A stretch of 64,000 nucleotides of DNA from Candidatus Microbacterium phytovorans (GTDB taxonomy: Bacteria; Actinomycetota; Actinomycetes; Actinomycetales; Microbacteriaceae): positions 2,968,577-3,032,576 of the forward strand of contig CP119321.1 in the NCBI GenBank assembly GCA_029202445.1, in the 5' to 3' direction. The notes under the pieces are model-generated. The model made no database searches. It was not told the DNA's origin and saw nothing but the letters and a program-made list of their open reading frames with translations. This document shows, in pieces, positions 21,084 to 29,978 of the stretch; the first letter of the stretch is position 1; each line of letters starts with the position of its first letter. The position numbers and the translations under genes are program-made.

Positions 21084-21761
21084 ATGGCAGGCGCTGCAAC
21101 GAACAAGACGAACTGGTTCGCGATCTGGACGAGTGTCGCTGTGGTGGCCGTCGTCGCGATCCTCGTCGTCGTGGTGATGCTGATGAACAACAAGGCGACC
21201 GATCCTGGCCTTGCCCCCAACTCCAGCGGTATCAACCAGGAGACGGGTGCCATCGTCTTCGGCGACGGCCCCGACACGGTGTCGACGTGGGTCGACTTCA
21301 TGTGCCCCTACTGCAACCAGTTCGAGCAGACCGAGGGCGAGACGATCACGCAACTCGTCGAAGACGGCAGCATCACCCTCGAACTGCACCCCGTCGCGAT
21401 CCTCGACCGCCTGTCGCAGGGCACCGAGTTCTCCAGCCGCGCAGCCTCCGCCATGTACGCCGTCGCCGAGGCCGATCCGGCCAACGCGTACGCGTTCCTC
21501 GTGGCCATGTACGACAACCAGCCGGCCGAGCAGTCGACAGGGCTCACCGACGAGCAGATCGTCCAGATCGCGAAGGATGCCGGTGTCAATGTCACCGCCG
21601 ACCTCGAGTCCGCGATCCTCGATCACAAGTTCCTCGACTTCGCCAAGAGCCAGACCCTTCCCGACGGAGCGACGGGAACCCCGACGCTCGCCGTCAACGA
21701 CACTCTGGTGCCCGTGACGTTCGACCCGCAGGCCGACATCGTCGACCGACTGACGCAATAG
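21084..21761 (+). CDS. Membrane-anchored DsbA-like thiol:disulfide protein
   Basis: 225 residues. One N-terminal membrane segment (residues ~11-34) anchors a thioredoxin-fold domain outside the cell. The active-site motif is CPYC (Cys74, Cys77) in [12 protein letters not shown], and the cis-proline loop is GTPTL near the C-terminus, as in the DsbA/Thioredoxin_4 family. It probably oxidises or reduces disulfides in secreted proteins; MarP/DsbA-like roles are known in actinobacteria. The ATG at 21084 has GAGAGG seven bases upstream; ATG 21042 is the alternative and would add 14 Arg-rich residues. Confidence 0.88.
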   Translation: MAGAATNKTNWFAIWTSVAVVAVVAILVVVVMLMNNKATDPGLAPNSSGINQETGAIVFGDGPDTVSTWVDFMCPYCNQFEQTEGETITQLVEDGSITLELHPVAILDRLSQGTEFSSRAASAMYAVAEADPANAYAFLVAMYDNQPAEQSTGLTDEQIVQIAKDAGVNVTADLESAILDHKFLDFAKSQTLPDGATGTPTLAVNDTLVPVTFDPQADIVDRLTQ

Positions 21762-21782
21762 CCGTCCGTATCCACCGGCGGT

Positions 21783-21811
21783 TTGCCGGGTCGCGTTCTA
21801 TCACGTACACT
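21783..21811 (+). promoter_or_regulatory. Promoter of the infA-alpha operon
   Basis: TTGCCG (21783-21788) and TACACT (21806-21811) with a 17-bp spacer. The same -35 hexamer is used at the str promoter. The predicted transcript starts at about 21818, at the first base of TTGGTG. Confidence 0.8.
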
Positions 21812-21817
21812 GGATCT

Positions 21818-21906
21818 TTGGTGCCTTGCGCCTTCATTGGCGTGTCGAAGCACCGACAATCCCACCCACCGCAGATCGACCGGTCTGCACGACTGTAAGC
21901 GAGCGT
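21818..21906 (+). promoter_or_regulatory. Structured leader of infA (candidate regulatory RNA)
   Basis: The transcript would begin TTGGTG. GGTGC (21820-21824) can pair with GCACC (21850-21854), continuing TT/AA after a bulge, and the enclosed part contains TGGCGTGT (21838-21845). The same start sequence at the same distance from the -10, the same TGGCGTGT word and a matching closing stem occur before rplM. Function inferred only from this parallel. Confidence 0.4.
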
Positions 21907-22128
21907 ATGGCGAAGAAAGACGGTGTCATCGAGATCGAAGGTGTGATCTCCGAGGCTCTGCCGAACGCGATGTTCCGCGTGGAGCTCAGCAACGGACACA
22001 AGGTTCTCGCCACGATCTCCGGCAAGATGCGGCAGAACTACATCCGCATCATCCCCGAAGACCGCGTCGTCGTGGAGCTCTCGCCCTACGACCTCACGCG
22101 CGGACGCATCGTCTACCGCTACCGCTAA
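21907..22128 (+). CDS. infA: Translation initiation factor IF-1
   Basis: 73 residues, single S1/OB domain. IF-1 occupies the ribosomal A site during initiation. The sequence [27 protein letters not shown]...HISGKMR-type [13 protein letters not shown]...[12 protein letters not shown] is diagnostic. It heads the alpha operon with its own promoter and a ~90-nt leader, 66 bases before rpmJ. Confidence 0.98.
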   Translation: MAKKDGVIEIEGVISEALPNAMFRVELSNGHKVLATISGKMRQNYIRIIPEDRVVVELSPYDLTRGRIVYRYR

Positions 22129-22193
22129 AGACCGGTCGAGAAGTAACACCCCAGACCTCGGTCTGCCCGGTGAAGACAGCGAATCAGGAAATC

Positions 22194-22310
22194 ATGAAGG
22201 TCAACCCCTCCGTCAAGCCCATCTGCGACCACTGCAAGGTCATCCGCCGCCACGGTCGCGTCATGGTCATCTGCAAGTCGAACCCGCGTCACAAGCAGCG
22301 CCAGGGCTGA
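22194..22310 (+). CDS. rpmJ: 50S ribosomal protein L36 (zinc-binding form)
   Basis: 38 residues. [23 protein letters not shown]...[12 protein letters not shown] has the CXXC...C...H zinc ligands, i.e. the C+ paralogue. It lies between infA and rpsM, its usual place. Too small to be obvious inside the longer overlapping frame, but the sequence is unmistakable. Confidence 0.97.
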   Translation: MKVNPSVKPICDHCKVIRRHGRVMVICKSNPRHKQRQG

Positions 22311-22475
22311 TGCGCTCCGGGTGCCACGGCATCCGGCCTCGGGCTCACAACTTCACACATACAGGCAGCTTCAGAACCTCGCCGCGGCTTCGGTCGCACG
22401 GCGGGGGGACACCCCGGGTCGGAGGCCCGGGCACCGATTCTGCTCCATACCTCCACCAACTCCCAGGAGAACCGC

Positions 22476-22850
22476 ATGGCACGTCTTGCCGGCGTTGACA
22501 TCCCGCGCGACAAGCGCGTGGTGATCGCCCTCACGTACATCTACGGCATCGGCCGTACCCGCTCGGTCGAGATCCTCAAGGCGACCCAGATCGACGAGTC
22601 GATCCGCGTCAAGGACCTCACCGACGACCAGCTCGTCGCACTCCGCGACCTCATCGAGGCCGACTACAAGGTCGAGGGTGACCTCCGCCGTGAGGTGGCC
22701 GCCGACATTCGCCGCAAGGTCGAGATCGGCTCCTACGAGGGTCTGCGTCACCGCCGCGGCCTTCCCGTGCGTGGTCAGCGCACGAAGACGAACGCGCGCA
22801 CCCGCAAGGGCCCCAAGCGCACCGTCGCCGGCAAGAAGAAGGCGCGCTAA
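22476..22850 (+). CDS. rpsM: 30S ribosomal protein S13
   Basis: 124 residues. S13 contacts P-site tRNA and forms intersubunit bridges. [26 protein letters not shown] and the C-terminal [24 protein letters not shown] are typical. AGGAGA precedes the ATG. A 165-bp gap separates it from rpmJ, with no clear promoter. Confidence 0.98.
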   Translation: MARLAGVDIPRDKRVVIALTYIYGIGRTRSVEILKATQIDESIRVKDLTDDQLVALRDLIEADYKVEGDLRREVAADIRRKVEIGSYEGLRHRRGLPVRGQRTKTNARTRKGPKRTVAGKKKAR

Positions 22851-22883
22851 GGCGCGGCCCCAGGGATTTAGGGAGAACGCACC

Positions 22884-23282
22884 ATGGCACAGGCCAAGTC
22901 CGCCGCGCGCAAGCCGCGCCGCAAGGAGAAGAAGAACATCGCGCTGGGCCACGCCCACATCAAGTCGACGTTCAACAACACGATCGTTTCGATCACCGAC
23001 CCGTCCGGCGCTGTCATCAGCTGGGCCTCCTCGGGTGGCGTGGGCTTCAAGGGCTCGCGCAAGTCGACCCCGTACGCGGCCGGCATGGCCGCCGAGTCGG
23101 CCGCCCGTCAGGCCGCCGAGCACGGTGTCAAGAAGGTCGACGTCTTCGTCAAGGGTCCCGGCTCCGGCCGCGAGACCGCGATCCGCTCGCTGCAGGCCGC
23201 CGGCCTCGAGGTCGGCTCCATCCAGGACGTCACCCCGCAGGCCCACAACGGCTGCCGCCCGCCCAAGCGTCGCCGCGTCTGA
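22884..23282 (+). CDS. rpsK: 30S ribosomal protein S11
   Basis: 132 residues. S11 forms the platform around the mRNA exit. The stretch [28 protein letters not shown] and the C-terminal [18 protein letters not shown] are conserved. The usual glycine-rich [13 protein letters not shown] segment is present. A hairpin follows the stop, before rpoA. Note that rpsD is not between rpsK and rpoA, as in other actinobacteria of this group. Confidence 0.98.
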   Translation: MAQAKSAARKPRRKEKKNIALGHAHIKSTFNNTIVSITDPSGAVISWASSGGVGFKGSRKSTPYAAGMAAESAARQAAEHGVKKVDVFVKGPGSGRETAIRSLQAAGLEVGSIQDVTPQAHNGCRPPKRRRV

Positions 23283-23286
23283 TTTC

Positions 23287-23327
23287 CGGATGCCGGGGCC
23301 ACCGATTCCGGTGCGTCCCGGCATCCG
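23287..23327 (+). terminator. Hairpin between rpsK and rpoA
   Basis: CGGATGCCGGG (23287-23297) pairs perfectly with CCCGGCATCCG (23317-23327) around a 19-nt loop that can itself fold. Probably an attenuator that partly uncouples rpoA from the ribosomal genes; no T-run. Confidence 0.55.
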
Positions 23328-23397
23328 CCATGAACAACTCAAAATCTCAGAACACCCACGTGTCATATAGCGGGCACGTGACTGAAAGGAACACATA

Positions 23398-24387
23398 GTG
23401 CTCATCGCACAGCGTCCCACTCTGACCGAGGAGAAGATCGGCGAGTTCCGCAGCCGCTTCGTCATCGAGCCGCTGGAGCCCGGCTTCGGCTACACGATCG
23501 GCAACGCGCTGCGTCGCAGCCTGCTCTCCTCGATCCCCGGCGCAGCCGTCACCAGCATCCGCATCGACGGCGTGCTGCACGAGTTCAGCACCATTCCGGG
23601 TGTCAAGGAAGATGTCACCGAGATCATCCTCAACATCAAGCAGCTCGTCGTCTCGAGCGAGCGCGATGAGCCGATCACGGCGTACCTGCGCAAGACGGGT
23701 GCCGGTGAGGTCACCGCGGCCGACATCTCCGCTCCTGCCGGCGTCGAGGTGCACAACCCCGAGCTGGTCATCGCGACCCTCAACGACAGCGCGCGCTTCG
23801 AGCTCGAGCTGACGATCGAGCGTGGCCGCGGCTACGTGTCGGCGACGCAGAACCGCAACGAGTACGCCGAGGCCGGTCAGATTCCGATCGACTCGATCTA
23901 CTCGCCCGTCCTGAAGGTCAGCTACCGCGTCGACGCCACGCGTGCCGGTGAGCGCACCGACTTCGACAAGCTCGTGCTCGACGTGGAGAGCAAGCCCTCC
24001 ATCGCCCCGCGCGACGCCGTGGCCTCCGCCGGTCGCACGCTCACCGAGCTGTTCGGGCTCGCCCGTGAGCTCAACGTCGAGGCCGAGGGCATCGAGATCG
24101 GCCCCGCGCCGGTCGAGCAGGTGCTCACCAACGAGCTCTCGATGCCCATCGAGGACCTCGATCTGTCGGTGCGTTCGTACAACTGCCTCAAGCGCGAGGG
24201 CATCAACACGGTGTCCGAGCTCGTCGCCCTTTCGGAGACGCAGCTGATGAACATCCGCAACTTCGGTCAGAAGTCGGTCGACGAGGTGCGCGACAAGCTC
24301 GTCTCGCTCGGCCTGTCGCTCAAGGACTCGGTGCCCGGGTTCGACGGCGCGCACTTCTACGGCGGCTACGACGACGAGACCCTCTGA
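23398..24387 (+). CDS. rpoA: RNA polymerase alpha subunit
   Basis: 329 residues. The N-terminal domain dimerises and assembles RNA polymerase ([32 protein letters not shown]); the C-terminal domain (residues ~240-310) binds UP elements and activators and contains [35 protein letters not shown] start at 23398 after AAAGGA. It lies between rpsK and rplQ in the alpha operon. Confidence 0.98.
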   Translation: MLIAQRPTLTEEKIGEFRSRFVIEPLEPGFGYTIGNALRRSLLSSIPGAAVTSIRIDGVLHEFSTIPGVKEDVTEIILNIKQLVVSSERDEPITAYLRKTGAGEVTAADISAPAGVEVHNPELVIATLNDSARFELELTIERGRGYVSATQNRNEYAEAGQIPIDSIYSPVLKVSYRVDATRAGERTDFDKLVLDVESKPSIAPRDAVASAGRTLTELFGLARELNVEAEGIEIGPAPVEQVLTNELSMPIEDLDLSVRSYNCLKREGINTVSELVALSETQLMNIRNFGQKSVDEVRDKLVSLGLSLKDSVPGFDGAHFYGGYDDETL

Positions 24388-24442
24388 GCGGATTCCGGTC
24401 CGCCGGGTCTCTCGCTGACACTTTTCACCAGGAGTAACTGAC

Positions 24443-25006
24443 ATGCCCAAGCCCACCAAGGGTCCCCGCCTCGGAGGCGGCCCCGCCCACGAGCGCCTGC
24501 TGCTTGCGAACCTCGCGGCTGCCCTCTTCACGCACAAGTCGATCAAGACGACGGAGACGAAGGCCAAGCGCCTGCGTCCCCTCGCCGAGCGACTGATCAC
24601 CTTCGCCAAGCGCGGTGACCTGCACGCACGTCGTCGCGTGCTGTCGGTCATCGGCGACAAGGAGGTCGTGCACGTCCTCTTCGCCGAGATCGCGCCGCTG
24701 GTCGCGGAGCGTGAGGGCGGATACACCCGCATCACCAAGGTCGGCAACCGCAAGGGCGACAACGCCCCCATGGCCGTCATCGAGCTGGTGCTCGAGCCGG
24801 TGAACCCGAAGCCGAAGTCGGCGAAGAAGTCCGCCGCGAAGGCGACCCTCGCCGAGGAGACCCCCGCCGAGGAGACCCTCGCTGAGGAGACCCCGGTCGA
24901 GGATGCCGGCGCCGAGTCGCAGGACGAGGGCGCTGCCGCCGAGGCCGCCGCGGAGGAGGCCGTCGAGGCGCCCGCCGAGGAGAAGACCGAGGAGAAGGCG
25001 GAGTAA
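24443..25006 (+). CDS. rplQ: 50S ribosomal protein L17 with acidic C-terminal tail
   Basis: 187 residues against about 120-130. The core [29 protein letters not shown]...[23 protein letters not shown] ends near residue 122; the rest is Ala/Glu-rich low complexity with repeated AEETPAEE units. L17 sits next to the exit tunnel. A clear terminator 18 bases after the stop ends the alpha operon. Confidence 0.97.
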   Translation: MPKPTKGPRLGGGPAHERLLLANLAAALFTHKSIKTTETKAKRLRPLAERLITFAKRGDLHARRRVLSVIGDKEVVHVLFAEIAPLVAEREGGYTRITKVGNRKGDNAPMAVIELVLEPVNPKPKSAKKSAAKATLAEETPAEETLAEETPVEDAGAESQDEGAAAEAAAEEAVEAPAEEKTEEKAE

Positions 25007-25024
25007 TCCCCGTCATCGACGTCG

Positions 25025-25056
25025 CGAAGCCCGCACCGTTCACGGTGCGGGCTTCG
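25025..25056 (+). terminator. Terminator of the alpha operon
   Basis: CGAAGCCCGCACCG (25025-25038) pairs perfectly with CGGTGCGGGCTTCG (25043-25056), loop TTCA, tail TCGTTCC. Confidence 0.9.
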
Positions 25057-25101
25057 TCGTTCCTGGCGGGCGGCGACCGAACGCGTGTCGCCGGTCACGG
25101 G

Positions 25102-25107
25102 TAGGCT
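25102..25107 (+). promoter_or_regulatory. -10 box for the tandem GNAT gene (leaderless)
   Basis: TAGGCT ends seven bases before the first base of the GTG start at 25114, so transcription would begin at the start codon. No recognisable -35. Confidence 0.6.
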
Positions 25108-25113
25108 GGCGCG

Positions 25114-26166
25114 GTGAGTGCGCAGCCCTTGAACGACCGGATCGGCGCCGTCCCGTCGCCCGAGCTTCCCCGCCATGACGACATCGCCACGTGGCGCACC
25201 GCCACGGCCGACGACATCGACCACATTCACCGCGTGCACGCCGGGGCGGACGCCGCCGACCATCCCACGTGGATCACGCCGAGGGAAGAAGTCGCCGACA
25301 CCTTCGAGCTCAGCCACATCGACCACGGCCGCGACACGGTCATCGGATTCGGCGTCGACGGCACGCCGCTCGTGTTCTCCAGTGCATTCCTCCACCCGTC
25401 TCGCGAGGGCACGCTGACGGTGCACATCGGTGGAGCGGTCGATCCGCAGTGGCGTCGTCGCGGTATCGGCTCCGCCGCCCTGGCGTGGAGCCACGCACGC
25501 GCGCTCGAGCAGCTCGCGGAAGCCGCCGCCGATCTCCCGGCCACACACGACGGCGAGGCGTGGAAGCTCGAGATCAAGGTGTACGCGGAGGAGTCGACCC
25601 CCGATGTCATCGCGATCACCGAGCCGCTCGGCTTCCACGTCGAACGCTGGTTCACCACGATGGTGCGCGACATGTCGGAGCCCGTCCCCGCTCCGCCTGC
25701 GGTTCCGGACGCGACGATCGTCGCGTACTCGTCGGATCGGGCGCTCGATGTGCTCGCTGCCCGCAACGACGCCTTCCGAGATCACTGGGGAAGCCTCCCG
25801 ACGAGCGAGGAGAGCTGGCAGAAGTTCGTCGGCGGGGAGTTCCTCCGGCCCGACCTTTCGCGGATCGCGCTCGACGCTGACGGTGCCGTGATCGCGCTGT
25901 GCCTGGCATCCGTCAATCGCGACGACTGGGAGGCACTCGGAGCCACCCACGCGTACATCGATCTCATCGGTGTGGTGCGAGCGCACCGCCGCCGCGGCCT
26001 GGCGCCCGCCGTCATCGCCGCCACTCTCGCGGCGATCGCGGAGGAGGGGCTCGAGAAGGCGGTGCTCGATGTCGACACGGCCAGCCCGACGGGTGCGAAC
26101 ACGCTCTACGAACGACTCGGCTTCGCGGCGACGGAGCGCTCACTCGCTCTCGTTCACCGCCTGTAG
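25114..26166 (+). CDS. Tandem GNAT-family N-acetyltransferase
   Basis: 350 residues with two GNAT domains. The N-terminal one has the acetyl-CoA pyrophosphate loop as RRRGIGSAAL (residue ~115), the C-terminal one as RRRGLAPAVI (residue ~294) followed by the family ending TANNLYERLGF-like TGANTLYERLGFAATERS. Duplicated GNAT proteins are common in actinobacteria, the best known being mycothiol synthase MshD, but I see no proof that this is MshD. The GTG start is fixed by the leaderless -10 box. It stands alone between the alpha operon and a sugar kinase. Confidence 0.88.
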   Translation: MSAQPLNDRIGAVPSPELPRHDDIATWRTATADDIDHIHRVHAGADAADHPTWITPREEVADTFELSHIDHGRDTVIGFGVDGTPLVFSSAFLHPSREGTLTVHIGGAVDPQWRRRGIGSAALAWSHARALEQLAEAAADLPATHDGEAWKLEIKVYAEESTPDVIAITEPLGFHVERWFTTMVRDMSEPVPAPPAVPDATIVAYSSDRALDVLAARNDAFRDHWGSLPTSEESWQKFVGGEFLRPDLSRIALDADGAVIALCLASVNRDDWEALGATHAYIDLIGVVRAHRRRGLAPAVIAATLAAIAEEGLEKAVLDVDTASPTGANTLYERLGFAATERSLALVHRL

Positions 26167-26203
26167 CCGCCGCGTCGCGCTTCCACCGACCGCGCCGTTC
26201 CAC

Positions 26204-26209
26204 AAGACT
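26204..26209 (+). promoter_or_regulatory. -10-like box for the PfkB kinase gene (leaderless)
   Basis: AAGACT, seven bases before the ATG at 26217, in the position seen at other leaderless genes here. TTCCAC at 26181-26186 is a weak -35 at 17-18 bp. Confidence 0.4.
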
Positions 26210-26216
26210 GGATGCC

Positions 26217-27131
26217 ATGAACACCCGAACGCTCGTCATCGGCGAGGCCCTCATCGACATCGTCCACGGACACGCGTCCGAGGACGACTCCGCGGCGTCG
26301 ACGCCCGATCGCGAACTCGTGGGCGGCAGCCCGGCGAATGTCGCCGTCGGGCTCGCGCGGCAGGGCCACGACGTGCACCTGCTCACGCGGATCGGTCGCG
26401 ATGAGCGGGGGGCGCGTATCGCCGAGCATGTGGCTTCCTCCGGCGCGGCGCTCACCGCGGCCTCCTGGACCGACGCCGCGACCTCGACGGCGCGTGCGCG
26501 CCTCCGCGCAGACGGATCGGCCGAGTACGAGTTCGACATCGATTGGACGGTCGGCGCGCCCGACCTCGACGGGGTGGACCTCGTGCACACCGGGTCCATC
26601 GCCCTCTTCCTGGAGCCGGGTGCCGCTACCGTGCGCGACACGCTTCGCCGGGCAGCCGGCTCGCAGCGAGTGACCCTCGACCCCAACATCCGACCCGCGT
26701 TGATCGGTGACCACGACACGGCGTTGCAGCAGTTCTCCGAGGCGGCACGGTCGGCAGACCTCGTCAAGCTGAGCGACGAGGATGCCGCGTGGCTCTATCC
26801 CGAGCTGCTCCCGGAGCAGGTTCTTTCCGAGATCGCGACGCTCGGCCCGCGCATCGTTGTCATGACCCGGGGCGGCGAGGGGGCGCTCGCGCTCGGTCCG
26901 GGCGGAGTCGCGGAGGTGTCTGCGCTGCCCGTCGACGTCGTGGACACGATCGGGGCGGGCGACGCGTACATGGCGAGCCTCATCTCCAGCGTCCTCGACG
27001 ACCCGCAGCTCTTCGAGTCGAAGTCAGCGCTGCTGCGGGCGCTGCGGCGCGCCGCCGTCACCGCGGGTCTCACGGTCGCCCGCGCCGGCGCGAACCCGCC
27101 GCGGCGCGCGGAGGTCGACGCCGCCCTCTGA
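26217..27131 (+). CDS. PfkB-family carbohydrate kinase (fructokinase-like)
   Basis: 304 residues. Phosphorylates a sugar with ATP. The N-terminal signature GGSPANVAVGLARQG and the C-terminal DTIGAGDAYMASL with catalytic Asp (GAGD) define the ribokinase/PfkB family. LDPNIRPAL lies in the middle, as in fructokinases. The start at 26217 gives the expected family N-terminus TLVIGEALIDIV. It has no sugar transporter next to it, so the substrate is not determined by context. Confidence 0.9.
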   Translation: MNTRTLVIGEALIDIVHGHASEDDSAASTPDRELVGGSPANVAVGLARQGHDVHLLTRIGRDERGARIAEHVASSGAALTAASWTDAATSTARARLRADGSAEYEFDIDWTVGAPDLDGVDLVHTGSIALFLEPGAATVRDTLRRAAGSQRVTLDPNIRPALIGDHDTALQQFSEAARSADLVKLSDEDAAWLYPELLPEQVLSEIATLGPRIVVMTRGGEGALALGPGGVAEVSALPVDVVDTIGAGDAYMASLISSVLDDPQLFESKSALLRALRRAAVTAGLTVARAGANPPRRAEVDAAL

Positions 27132-27150
27132 CTCGCCGTCGGGGGATCGG

Positions 27151-27156
27151 TAGGCT
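27151..27156 (+). promoter_or_regulatory. -10 box for truA (leaderless)
   Basis: TAGGCT followed by six bases and the GTG start at 27163, the same geometry as at 25114. Confidence 0.6.
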
Positions 27157-27162
27157 GGCGAC

Positions 27163-27999
27163 GTGCGGCTGCGTCTCGATCTCGCCTATGACGGCACCGA
27201 CTTCCGCGGGTGGGCGCGTCAACCAGGGTTGCGCACCGTGCAGGGCGTCCTGGAGGCGGCTATCGCGCGCATCCTCGGCGGCGAACCGCGATTGGTCGTG
27301 GCGGGACGCACCGACGCGGGGGTGCATGCGAGCGGTCAGGTGGCGCATGTCGACCTCAGCGACGCGCAACGCCACCGGCTCGAGAGCGGTCGCAACCCGC
27401 ATCCGGAGGCCCTCGCCGCGCGGTTGACGGGAGTGCTCGGGCAGTACCCCGATCTCGCCGTCCATCGCACTGCGCTGGCGCCCGATGGGTTCGATGCCAG
27501 ATTCTCCGCCGTGTGGCGCCGGTACTCGTACCGCGTCGCCGACCGGGTCAGCGGGTACGATCCGCTGGATCGGCTGCGGACGACGAGCGTCAACGCCGAT
27601 CTCGATGTGGAGCAGATGGATGCCGCCGCGAGGTCGCTGGTCGGGCTGCATGACTTCGCCGCGTACTGCAAGTGGCGGGAGGAGGCCACGACGATCCGCA
27701 CGCTTCTCGAGTTCGGCTGGCGCCGCGACGCCGATGGCATCCTCGTGGCCAACGTCAAGGCGGATGCGTTCTGCCACAGCATGGTGCGCGCGCTCGTGGG
27801 CGCTTGCGTCGCCGTGGGTCAAGGGCGACTGGACGCGGCCGACGTCGTGGAGATACGAGAGGCCGGTCGGCGCACGAGCGAGACGAAGGTACTCGCCGCG
27901 CGCGGCCTCACGCTGACTGAGGTCGGCTACCCGGCCGATGAGCTGCTCGCCGTCCGGGCCGAGCAGACGAGGAAGCGGCGCTCGCTCGACGGCGACTGA
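27163..27999 (+). CDS. truA: tRNA pseudouridine(38-40) synthase TruA
   Basis: 278 residues. Makes pseudouridine at positions 38-40 in the anticodon arm. The catalytic Asp is in GRTDAGVHASGQVAH (residue ~52); the start RLRLDLAYDGTDFRGWARQPGLRTVQG and the motif FCHSMVRALVG are typical. The gene is alone with its own -10; in many bacteria it sits after rplQ, so here it has become separated by two genes. Confidence 0.95.
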   Translation: MRLRLDLAYDGTDFRGWARQPGLRTVQGVLEAAIARILGGEPRLVVAGRTDAGVHASGQVAHVDLSDAQRHRLESGRNPHPEALAARLTGVLGQYPDLAVHRTALAPDGFDARFSAVWRRYSYRVADRVSGYDPLDRLRTTSVNADLDVEQMDAAARSLVGLHDFAAYCKWREEATTIRTLLEFGWRRDADGILVANVKADAFCHSMVRALVGACVAVGQGRLDAADVVEIREAGRRTSETKVLAARGLTLTEVGYPADELLAVRAEQTRKRRSLDGD

Positions 28000-28060
28000 C
28001 ACCGCCCTGCTTCACCGCGGACACTTTTGCAACCCCGAGGCGGATCCCAGGCACGCGGCA

Positions 28061-28066
28061 TATTGT
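28061..28066 (+). promoter_or_regulatory. Possible -10 box for the EEP-family gene
   Basis: TATTGT ends ten bases before the ATG at 28077, giving at most a few untranslated bases. No -35 and no ribosome binding site are visible. Confidence 0.4.
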
Positions 28067-28076
28067 TGTCGGCGGT

Positions 28077-28769
28077 ATGAAGGTCATCTCTTACAACCTC
28101 AATAAGCACAAGGCTGCGCACGAGCTCGAAGAGCTGGTCGAGGCGCACGCCGCGGACGTCCTGTGCCTCCAGGAGGCGGTGAGCGACGATCTGCCGACGC
28201 AGATCGCGGGTCTGCGCCTCGCCGAGGCGACGGTCCGCAACCGGCTCGGACTCGCCGTGTACCACCGGGAGAACACCTACACCGCGGTCGAGGTGCGCAC
28301 GCTGGCGCTCAAGAAGTCGCTGCACGACCGGGTGCTCAAGCCGGCCGAGGAGCGCATGCTCGGCGTCCGGATGCGTGACATCGATCATGGCCGCGAGTTC
28401 CTCGTGGCCAGTTTCCACGCCGCACCTCTGACGGCACTCAACTCCCTCCGTCGCAAGCAGATCCAGGCGGCCCTCGCAGAGTTGAGCACGCTCGGGCCCG
28501 GCCTCCCGATCCTCATGGTGGGCGACTACAACTATCCGGTGTTCAAGGAGAGCCTGAGCCAGCGCATCCGGGATGCCGGTTACGAGCTCACGCTCAGCGA
28601 TGCCCGCACCTACACGCGTTACAAGTTCTTCCGTGGCCACTACGACTTCGCGACGAGCGTGGGCGTGACCATCGAGAGCATCACGACGCTGCCGCAGGGC
28701 AGCAGTGACCACCTGCCGATCCTCATCGACGCCGAACTCAGTCCGCGCCGGTCAGGTGCGACCGCCTGA
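28077..28769 (+). CDS. Endonuclease/exonuclease/phosphatase-family protein
   Basis: 230 residues, cytosolic. The metal and catalytic residues of the EEP fold are visible in order: SYNLN (Asn), LQEA (Glu), SFHAAP (His), GDYN (Asp/Asn) and SSDHLP (Asp-His). The substrate cannot be told: the family includes DNases, sphingomyelinase-like and inositol-phosphate phosphatases. The stop lies one base from the stop of the opposing CAP gene, without room for a terminator between them. Confidence 0.87.
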   Translation: MKVISYNLNKHKAAHELEELVEAHAADVLCLQEAVSDDLPTQIAGLRLAEATVRNRLGLAVYHRENTYTAVEVRTLALKKSLHDRVLKPAEERMLGVRMRDIDHGREFLVASFHAAPLTALNSLRRKQIQAALAELSTLGPGLPILMVGDYNYPVFKESLSQRIRDAGYELTLSDARTYTRYKFFRGHYDFATSVGVTIESITTLPQGSSDHLPILIDAELSPRRSGATA

Positions 28770-28770
28770 G

Positions 28771-29796
28771 TCAGGGCACCGGGGTCTTCGCCGCCACGCG
28801 ACTCGCGGTGGCGTAACCCGCCTTCTTACCCGTGACCTTGACGGTGATGGTGTGGCCTCGGTCGGACTTGGTCAGCACGTACCTCTTCCCCGTGGCGCCG
28901 GAGATGGCGGTGCTGTCGCGGTACCACCGGTAGTAGTAGGTCGTCCCGGTCGTCCATACGCCGCGGACGGCCAGGAGCTCTTCACCGACCTTGATGACTC
29001 CCGAGACGCGTGGCCTCACGGTGGTCAAGGTGCTGAGTTTGGCCACCTCGTCGGTCGGCTGCGAGACGCGGGCGGTGGGCGCGTAGCCGGTCTTGACGCC
29101 GGTCACCTTGACCTTGACCGTCTTGCCGGCATCCGTCGACTTCGGGGTGTAGGTCTTCGCGGTGGCGCCCGAGATCGACGAACCGTCGGCGTACCACTGG
29201 TACTTCAGCGTGGTGCCGGTGGTCCACGTGCCGGTCTTCGCCGTCAGCGTGATGCCGGCCTTCGGGGTCCCGCTGATGGCGGGGGCCGTGGTCGTGAGTA
29301 TCTTGTAGGCGCCGAACACCTGCGTGTAATACGGGCGACCGGATTCGCTGCACCCGACACCGATGCCGATGTGCGTGAAGCTCGAACGGAGGATGTTCGC
29401 GCGATGGCCGGGACTGTCGAGCCACGCCCGCGTCACGGTGGTGGGGGAGTACCCGAACGCGACGTTCTCACCGGCCGCCGACCAGCCGGCGGGGATCTGC
29501 GTCGAGTAGTTCGGATTGTGCTTCATGGTCGCGTCGGCTGCCTGTCGCTGCGACCACTTGAGGGCGACCGAGTCCATCGCGGCGTTGGCGCGCAGGGCTT
29601 TGACGCCGACGCGGCTGCGTGCCGCATTGACGTCGGCGAGGATGCGATCCTGCACCTGGGAGACGGTGAGGGACGACGTGCATGAACTAGCGCCGGCGGC
29701 GGCGGTGGCAGGGACGACGGCGCCGAGCAGCGCCACCACCAATGCCGTCGCCGCCCCAGCAGCGACGCCGAGGCGTCGCCGAGGGCGACTGAACAT
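28771..29796 (-). CDS. Secreted CAP-domain protein with two C-terminal beta-repeat domains
   Basis: 341 residues. Arg-rich signal peptide (residues ~1-35, ending ATAAAGA), then a CAP/SCP-PR1 domain with HNPNYS, GWSAAGENVAFG and AWLDSPGHRANIL containing the conserved His and Glu residues. Two related ~80-residue repeats follow, each with a GTWTTGTTxxYxWY motif, a beta-sandwich repeat type frequent in actinobacterial surface proteins. GGAGG lies seven bases before the chosen ATG (29796); an ATG 16 codons upstream would precede the signal peptide. Likely cell-wall associated; activity unknown. Confidence 0.88.
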   Translation of the reverse strand: MFSRPRRRLGVAAGAATALVVALLGAVVPATAAAGASSCTSSLTVSQVQDRILADVNAARSRVGVKALRANAAMDSVALKWSQRQAADATMKHNPNYSTQIPAGWSAAGENVAFGYSPTTVTRAWLDSPGHRANILRSSFTHIGIGVGCSESGRPYYTQVFGAYKILTTTAPAISGTPKAGITLTAKTGTWTTGTTLKYQWYADGSSISGATAKTYTPKSTDAGKTVKVKVTGVKTGYAPTARVSQPTDEVAKLSTLTTVRPRVSGVIKVGEELLAVRGVWTTGTTYYYRWYRDSTAISGATGKRYVLTKSDRGHTITVKVTGKKAGYATASRVAAKTPVP

Positions 29797-29942
29797 CTGT
29801 AATCCTCCGGGGGGAAAGGACTTCTTGTGCCACATTGGTACCACAGGTCACTCGCGACACGCCAATCCCAATATCAGGGGATTCCTTGATTGCGTGCTAC
29901 GTGTGTCAGCCATCACCAATGGTGGCCTCGGCGGCGGACCGA

Positions 29943-29972
29943 TTCGCGGTGACGCCCTCGTTCGCGTAGACT
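29943..29972 (+). promoter_or_regulatory. Promoter of rplM-rpsI
   Basis: TAGACT at 29967-29972 with TTCGCG (29943-29948) as a modest -35 at 18 bp. The transcript is predicted to start at about 29979 with TTGGTG, as at infA. Confidence 0.65.
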
Positions 29973-29978
29973 GATCCC

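Noticed and set aside
23355..23380. Two CACGTG hexamers before rpoA as an operator
   Set aside because: Short palindromes are frequent at this GC content and no partner regulator is suggested.
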